Shown here one piece after another: positions 5,041 through 7,816 of a stretch of DNA of 7,816 nt. A program made the position numbers and the translations under genes. Positions within the stretch are counted from its first letter, which is position 1. The number at the start of each line of letters is the position of its first letter. The notes beneath the pieces are model-generated. The model had not been told where the DNA came from. It worked only from the letters and a program-made list of their open reading frames with translations, and made no database searches. This DNA comes from Candidatus Anoxychlamydiales bacterium (lineage in GTDB: Bacteria > Chlamydiota > Chlamydiia > Chlamydiales > SM23-39), in NCBI GenBank assembly GCA_011064865.1, contig JAAKFX010000076.1:1-7816 (forward strand), in the 5' to 3' direction.

Positions 5041-5400
5041 ATGAACTTATTACAATCTTTGGAAAAAAAATCCTCTGATGTAAAACATTTAGATATAGAT
5101 AAAAGAAATTTAAGAAAGTCTAAAGCTGGAATTAGAAGGATGAAGAATGAAGTACAAAATCAATCTAATATTAAAACAGCTCAATCTTCAATGTCTACTA
5201 ATGCTCAACATTCACCTGAATATATTCAATTAAAAGAAAACTGTCGACTGATAATAATGCGCCTTGTTCAACAATATGGATCTGATGTGAGACGTTCGAA
5301 TCTACCAGGATTATATATTACACAATATCTTAATTCTATAGGATCTCCCGCTGCAATGCAGCTGCTTAAGGATTTACAGGATTGTAATTTTCAATTTTAA
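5041..5400 (+). CDS. Orphan basic/Gln-rich protein (119 aa)
   Basis: I do not recognise this protein. Residues 1-60 are polar and rich in Lys, Asn, Gln and Ser (KSKAGIRRMKNEVQNQSN), probably disordered. Residues 60-119 look alpha-helical and amphipathic (YIQLKENCRLIIMRLVQQYG, then LPGLYITQYLNSIG and AMQLLKDLQD). This could be a small helical interaction domain carried on a basic tail. There is a good promoter at 4944-4972 but no ribosome binding site before the ATG. The frame stays open upstream to 4972 with no ATG, GTG or TTG, so a longer product would need a rare start such as ATT at 4981 or CTG at 4975. The gene stands alone, with about 200 bases of AT-rich DNA on each side. It may be an effector or a small DNA/RNA-binding protein, but nothing in the sequence decides this. 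Confidence 0.6.
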   Translation: MNLLQSLEKKSSDVKHLDIDKRNLRKSKAGIRRMKNEVQNQSNIKTAQSSMSTNAQHSPEYIQLKENCRLIIMRLVQQYGSDVRRSNLPGLYITQYLNSIGSPAAMQLLKDLQDCNFQF

Positions 5401-5454
5401 TTTATCATTGATTTAAGACTTATGCAACAAGACCATTATGTAAAAGTAATTTTC

Positions 5455-5492
5455 ATTTATTAAATTATTATATATTTATTAAATTATTATAT
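5455..5492 (+). repeat. Two perfect tandem copies of a 19-bp AT-only unit
   Basis: The unit ATTTATTAAATTATTATAT occurs at 5455-5473 and 5474-5492, with a third partial copy starting at 5493 and running into a TATATATA stretch. The 199-base gap between the 119-aa gene and the HD operon (5401-5599) is otherwise AT-rich and shows no gene. I see no convincing intrinsic terminator there and only weak promoter candidates. The repeat may mark replication slippage, or a bendable or binding-site tract. Confidence 0.75.
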
Positions 5493-5599
5493 ATTTATAT
5501 ATATAATATTATGTTTATAATTCATGTTTTTTTGTATTTAATTTAAAACAATAAAATTGTATATTTTTCATTTCATGTACAAGGAGCTGCTAAAAAAAT

Positions 5600-6199
5600 A
5601 TGCAAAATCAAATATTTAATATGATTAAATTTCTTCATTTAGTAGAAGAATTAAAATGTGTATTTAGATCGAACAAAACTTCAATACATAGACAAGAAAG
5701 TTCAGCTGAACATTCCTGGAAACTTGCTATTATGGCGCTGATAGCTGCACCATATTTGGATAAAAAGATTGATGTGAATAGAGCAATTAAAATGGCGCTA
5801 ATACATGATATTGTAGAAATTATTACTGGAGATATTTCTATAAGAACCCTTTACTCAGATAAATTAGTAAAAGAGCAAAAAAAAGAGAATGAAGAAAAAG
5901 CAATACAAGAAATTATAAAAGACTTGGATATTAACAATAGAAACCTTCTTTATGATTTATGGAATGAGTTTGAGAAAAATGAAACTTATGAAGCTCAATT
6001 CATTAATGCACTTGATAAACTAGAAGCTCAATTACAACAAAATAAAATAAGAGATATAAAAACTTTACAAGACCTGGAAAAAAATAATATTTTAAAAGAA
6101 CTAGAAAGTTTCTTTAAGTTTGACTCATTTATTGAGAATTTTAAAGATGAGATTTTTCAAGAAGCTTTAACAATAAGGAAGGAAAAAAATGAAAATTGA
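5600..6199 (+). CDS. HD-domain phosphohydrolase, YfbR/HDDC2-type 5'-nucleotidase (199 aa)
   Basis: This belongs to the HD superfamily group of YfbR and HDDC2, which remove phosphate from deoxynucleoside monophosphates with a divalent metal. Visible residues are: the family opening MIKFLHLVEELKCVFR (8-23), SSAEHSW with metal ligand His38, ALIHDIVEIITGD with His69-Asp70, Glu73 and Asp78, and a later ALDKLEAQ with Asp139 as the last expected ligand. All metal-binding positions are present and the length is normal for the family (about 180-200 aa). AAGGAG lies 13 bases before the ATG, a rather long spacing; the next Met at residue 8 would cut the family's N-terminal helix, so the first is preferred. 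The gene overlaps the MazG-like gene by 11 bases, suggesting coupled translation. The exact substrate cannot be read from the sequence. Confidence 0.88.
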   Translation: MQNQIFNMIKFLHLVEELKCVFRSNKTSIHRQESSAEHSWKLAIMALIAAPYLDKKIDVNRAIKMALIHDIVEIITGDISIRTLYSDKLVKEQKKENEEKAIQEIIKDLDINNRNLLYDLWNEFEKNETYEAQFINALDKLEAQLQQNKIRDIKTLQDLEKNNILKELESFFKFDSFIENFKDEIFQEALTIRKEKNEN

Positions 6200-6557
6200 T
6201 AAGAACGTTATAGATATAAAAAAAATGCAAGAATTTTATGAAAAATTTATAAAAGAAAGAAACTGGGAGCCTTTTCATAATCCAAAAAATTTAGCAATGG
6301 CTCTTTCAGTTGAGATATCAGAATTAGTTGAATTATTCCAATGGATTAATGAAAAGCAATCTTTTGAAATAGTAAAAAATCCTATAAAAAAACAAGCTAT
6401 TAAAGAAGAAATTGCAGATGTTTTTAGTTATTTAATTAGATTAGCAGGAATTTTTGATATTGATATTGAAAAAGCTTTTTGGGAAAAATTTGAGAAAAAT
6501 CAAAAAAAATATCCCATCGATAAATCAAAAGAACTTGCTAAGGAATTATCCAGTTAA
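6189..6557 (+). CDS. MazG-like nucleotide pyrophosphohydrolase, DCTPP1/RS21-C6 type (122 aa)
   Basis: This is an all-alpha NTP pyrophosphohydrolase that would split dNTPs, typically dCTP and modified dCTPs, to dNMP and pyrophosphate. The order RNWEPFHNPKNLAMAL (24-39), then VEISELVELFQW with Glu42 and Glu45 (ExxE) and Glu48, then EEIADVFSYLIRLA with Glu74 and Asp77 (ExxD), is the signature of the RS21-C6/DCTPP1 group. The closing helix WEKFEKNQKKYPIDKSK matches the family's NxxKYP ending. All four Mg-binding acidic residues are present, and the length is typical for single-domain bacterial members. A strong AAGGAAGGAA site lies inside the end of the HD gene, and the start overlaps it by 11 bases. 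Its dNMP product is a substrate type for the upstream HD protein. Confidence 0.9.
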   Translation: MKIDKNVIDIKKMQEFYEKFIKERNWEPFHNPKNLAMALSVEISELVELFQWINEKQSFEIVKNPIKKQAIKEEIADVFSYLIRLAGIFDIDIEKAFWEKFEKNQKKYPIDKSKELAKELSS

Positions 6558-6573
6558 ATAAAGAGATTTCAAT

Positions 6574-7566
6574 ATGATGGAAAGTCAGGTTATTAAGTGT
6601 CGAATATGTTCAAATACAAAAAAAAATGAGATATTGACATGTAAGGAAATGACTTTAGGTACTAGAGATAGTTTCAATTATATTTTTTGTTCATCTTGTA
6701 ATTCTTTGTCAATTTTAGAAATTCCTGAGAATTTAGATGTATATTATTCAAAGTATCCAAACTTGAATGGAAAAATAAAAAAACTCAGTCTAATAAATAA
6801 AGTTTTATATAATTATATATTGTCTAAAGATAATTTTTTTTCTAAAGCAATATTTAAAGCCATACAATCGTATCAGGGATTAACTTATAAATCTTTATAT
6901 CCTTATAAATTATCCAAGAAGATGAAAATATTAGATATTGGGTGTGGAAATGGTACATTAATTCATCATTTGAAGAGTTTGGGTTATAGTAATTCAAAAG
7001 GGATTGACCCATTTCTACCTAAGAAATATATATCTTCAAACATAGAACAGAAAGATATTTTTATGATGACTGAAAAATTTGATCTAATAATGTTTCATCA
7101 TACTTTTGAGCATATGCATAACTTTTCTGATATTTGCCAAAAAATTAACTCTCTTTTACATCCAGGTGGCCTTTGTGTAATAAGAATGCCTAATATCGAA
7201 AGTTATTCATTTAAAACATTTAAAGAAAATTGGGAGGGAATCCACGCTCCTTTTCATTTGGGATTACCGTCAAGAAAAGGGATGGAAATTCTATTTCAAA
7301 ATACAAATATGAAGCTTATTGAAACAAGATGGGAACAACCATTTTACTTATTTTTTTATAGTCTGAATCATAGGGTCAATATTGCTGATTTTGATGATTT
7401 AGGAGCTAGAAATTTTTTTGAAAAAGGATTTATCTTCAAAAGAATACCACCTTTATTTACAAATTCAGAATTTAATTATTGGAAGAAAAAAGCTAAGCTA
7501 ATCTCTAAAACTGATAGGTGTGACTATATTAATTATTATTATCGAAAGTTTGACGATATTACTTAA
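6574..7566 (+). CDS. Class I SAM methyltransferase with N-terminal Cys4 module (330 aa)
   Basis: Residues 9-42 hold C-R-I-C and C-S-S-C (Cys9, Cys12, Cys39, Cys42), a zinc-ribbon-like knuckle. A helical linker (about 52-115) leads to the Rossmann methyltransferase core. Motif I is ILDIGCGNG (119-127), Asp145 (GIDP) would contact the SAM ribose, FDLIMFHHTFEHM (169-181) is the motif IV region typical of Methyltransf_23/11, and a LLHPGGLCVIRMPN strand follows. This architecture is common in O-antigen, capsule and sugar-modification clusters, where the enzyme methylates a nucleotide sugar or polysaccharide; small-molecule targets are also possible. The gene starts 16 bases after the MazG-like gene, with an AGAGA-type site. 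Two ATGs are adjacent (6574 and 6577) and the choice is not important. It ends six bases before the stop of a convergent gene, with no clear terminator. Confidence 0.85.
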   Translation: MMESQVIKCRICSNTKKNEILTCKEMTLGTRDSFNYIFCSSCNSLSILEIPENLDVYYSKYPNLNGKIKKLSLINKVLYNYILSKDNFFSKAIFKAIQSYQGLTYKSLYPYKLSKKMKILDIGCGNGTLIHHLKSLGYSNSKGIDPFLPKKYISSNIEQKDIFMMTEKFDLIMFHHTFEHMHNFSDICQKINSLLHPGGLCVIRMPNIESYSFKTFKENWEGIHAPFHLGLPSRKGMEILFQNTNMKLIETRWEQPFYLFFYSLNHRVNIADFDDLGARNFFEKGFIFKRIPPLFTNSEFNYWKKKAKLISKTDRCDYINYYYRKFDDIT

Positions 7567-7572
7567 AGTTTA

Positions 7573-7815
7573 TTAAGTTTTAAGTTCAATGTTTTTTTTG
7601 GCTAATAATCTCAATAATATCATTGCTATTATTGAAATAAATAAAGCTAGCAATCCCAAGTGATAATAATTATCGAATATTTTAAAAGTTTCAAACCATG
7701 CTCCCATAGATTCTGAGAGAGATTGTATTATTCCAATACTTGCGAAAACTAATCCTAGTGAGTGATATCCTAATCTACTGCTAAAGAATGAATAAATTAA
7801 AGGTATAATAAAACC
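7573..7815 (-). CDS. Multi-spanning membrane protein, C-terminal end (5' end outside window), possible MFS transporter
   Basis: The minus-strand frame is open from the right edge and encodes the last 80 residues. Two hydrophobic helices are visible: LGLVFASIGIIQSLSE (about 20-35) and HLGLLALFISIIAMILLRLL (about 52-71). They are joined by a polar/aromatic loop (SMGAWFETFKIFDNYY) and end in a short basic cytoplasmic tail, AKKNIELKT. The helix-loop-helix-basic-tail layout is like the last pair of helices in MFS-type transporters, but no decisive motif is included. The gene is convergent with the methyltransferase, with only six bases between stops, so the two transcripts probably overlap at their ends. 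Confidence 0.6.
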   Translation of the reverse strand, partial: GFIIPLIYSFFSSRLGYHSLGLVFASIGIIQSLSESMGAWFETFKIFDNYYHLGLLALFISIIAMILLRLLAKKNIELKT

Positions 7816-7816
7816 T

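Noticed and set aside
4901..5510. CRISPR array or replication origin in the AT-rich repeats
   Set aside because: The repeats are too short and AT-only, with no regular spacers; no DnaA-box cluster or dnaA/parA neighbour is visible.
5520..5599. Promoter for the HD operon
   Set aside because: Only weak TTGTAT and TATATT-like elements with poor spacing are seen; in DNA this AT-rich they are not distinguishable from chance, so no site is reported.

Overview
The window is very AT-rich, with long A/T tracts, compact promoters and many K/N/I codons. This fits a small-genome, host-associated bacterium. An intracellular proteobacterium of the Rickettsiales/Holosporales or Legionellales type is plausible: there is a BrnQ-type carrier, a DUF2125/AsmA-like membrane-anchored protein, a broken AAA-ATPase remnant and orphan effector-like genes. 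This placement is an inference from gene content; no ribosomal marker is present.

Layout. (1) Positions 1-1912 look like ordinary chromosomal backbone. They hold the C-terminal end of a branched-chain amino acid carrier (brnQ, + strand), a strong hairpin, and a convergent 342-aa membrane-anchored protein (- strand) with its own sigma-70-type promoter. (2) Positions 1913-5599 form an accessory island of orphan genes, each with its own promoter. First comes a 31-codon stub of an AAA ATPase that stops just before its P-loop. Next is a convergent pair of paralogous orphans (236 aa on +, 102 aa on -) that share promoter, leader and N-terminal sequence as a large imperfect inverted repeat, with one bidirectional terminator between them. 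Then comes a 461-aa protein with four 11-residue repeats and a His...Asn-Cys pattern suggesting a permuted papain-like (NlpC/P60 or LRAT-like) enzyme; its ribosome binding site lies inside a predicted AU-rich hairpin. A 119-aa orphan gene and a repeat-rich intergenic stretch end the island. (3) Positions 5600-7566 form a three-gene operon: an HD-domain nucleotidase-like protein (YfbR/HDDC2 type), a MazG-like dCTPase-type pyrophosphohydrolase (DCTPP1/RS21-C6 type) that overlaps it, and a SAM methyltransferase with an N-terminal Cys4 metal-binding module. (4) The C-terminal end of a multi-spanning membrane protein enters on the - strand from the right edge.

How the genes may work together. The pyrophosphohydrolase and HD protein could act in sequence on deoxynucleotides (dNTP to dNMP to nucleoside), as house-cleaning, pool control or dNTP depletion. 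The methyltransferase resembles those of surface-polysaccharide loci. The central island looks like a set of independently expressed, fast-evolving proteins, possibly secreted effectors. The most unusual feature is the reuse of one promoter-leader-N-terminus cassette in front of two different C-terminal bodies.
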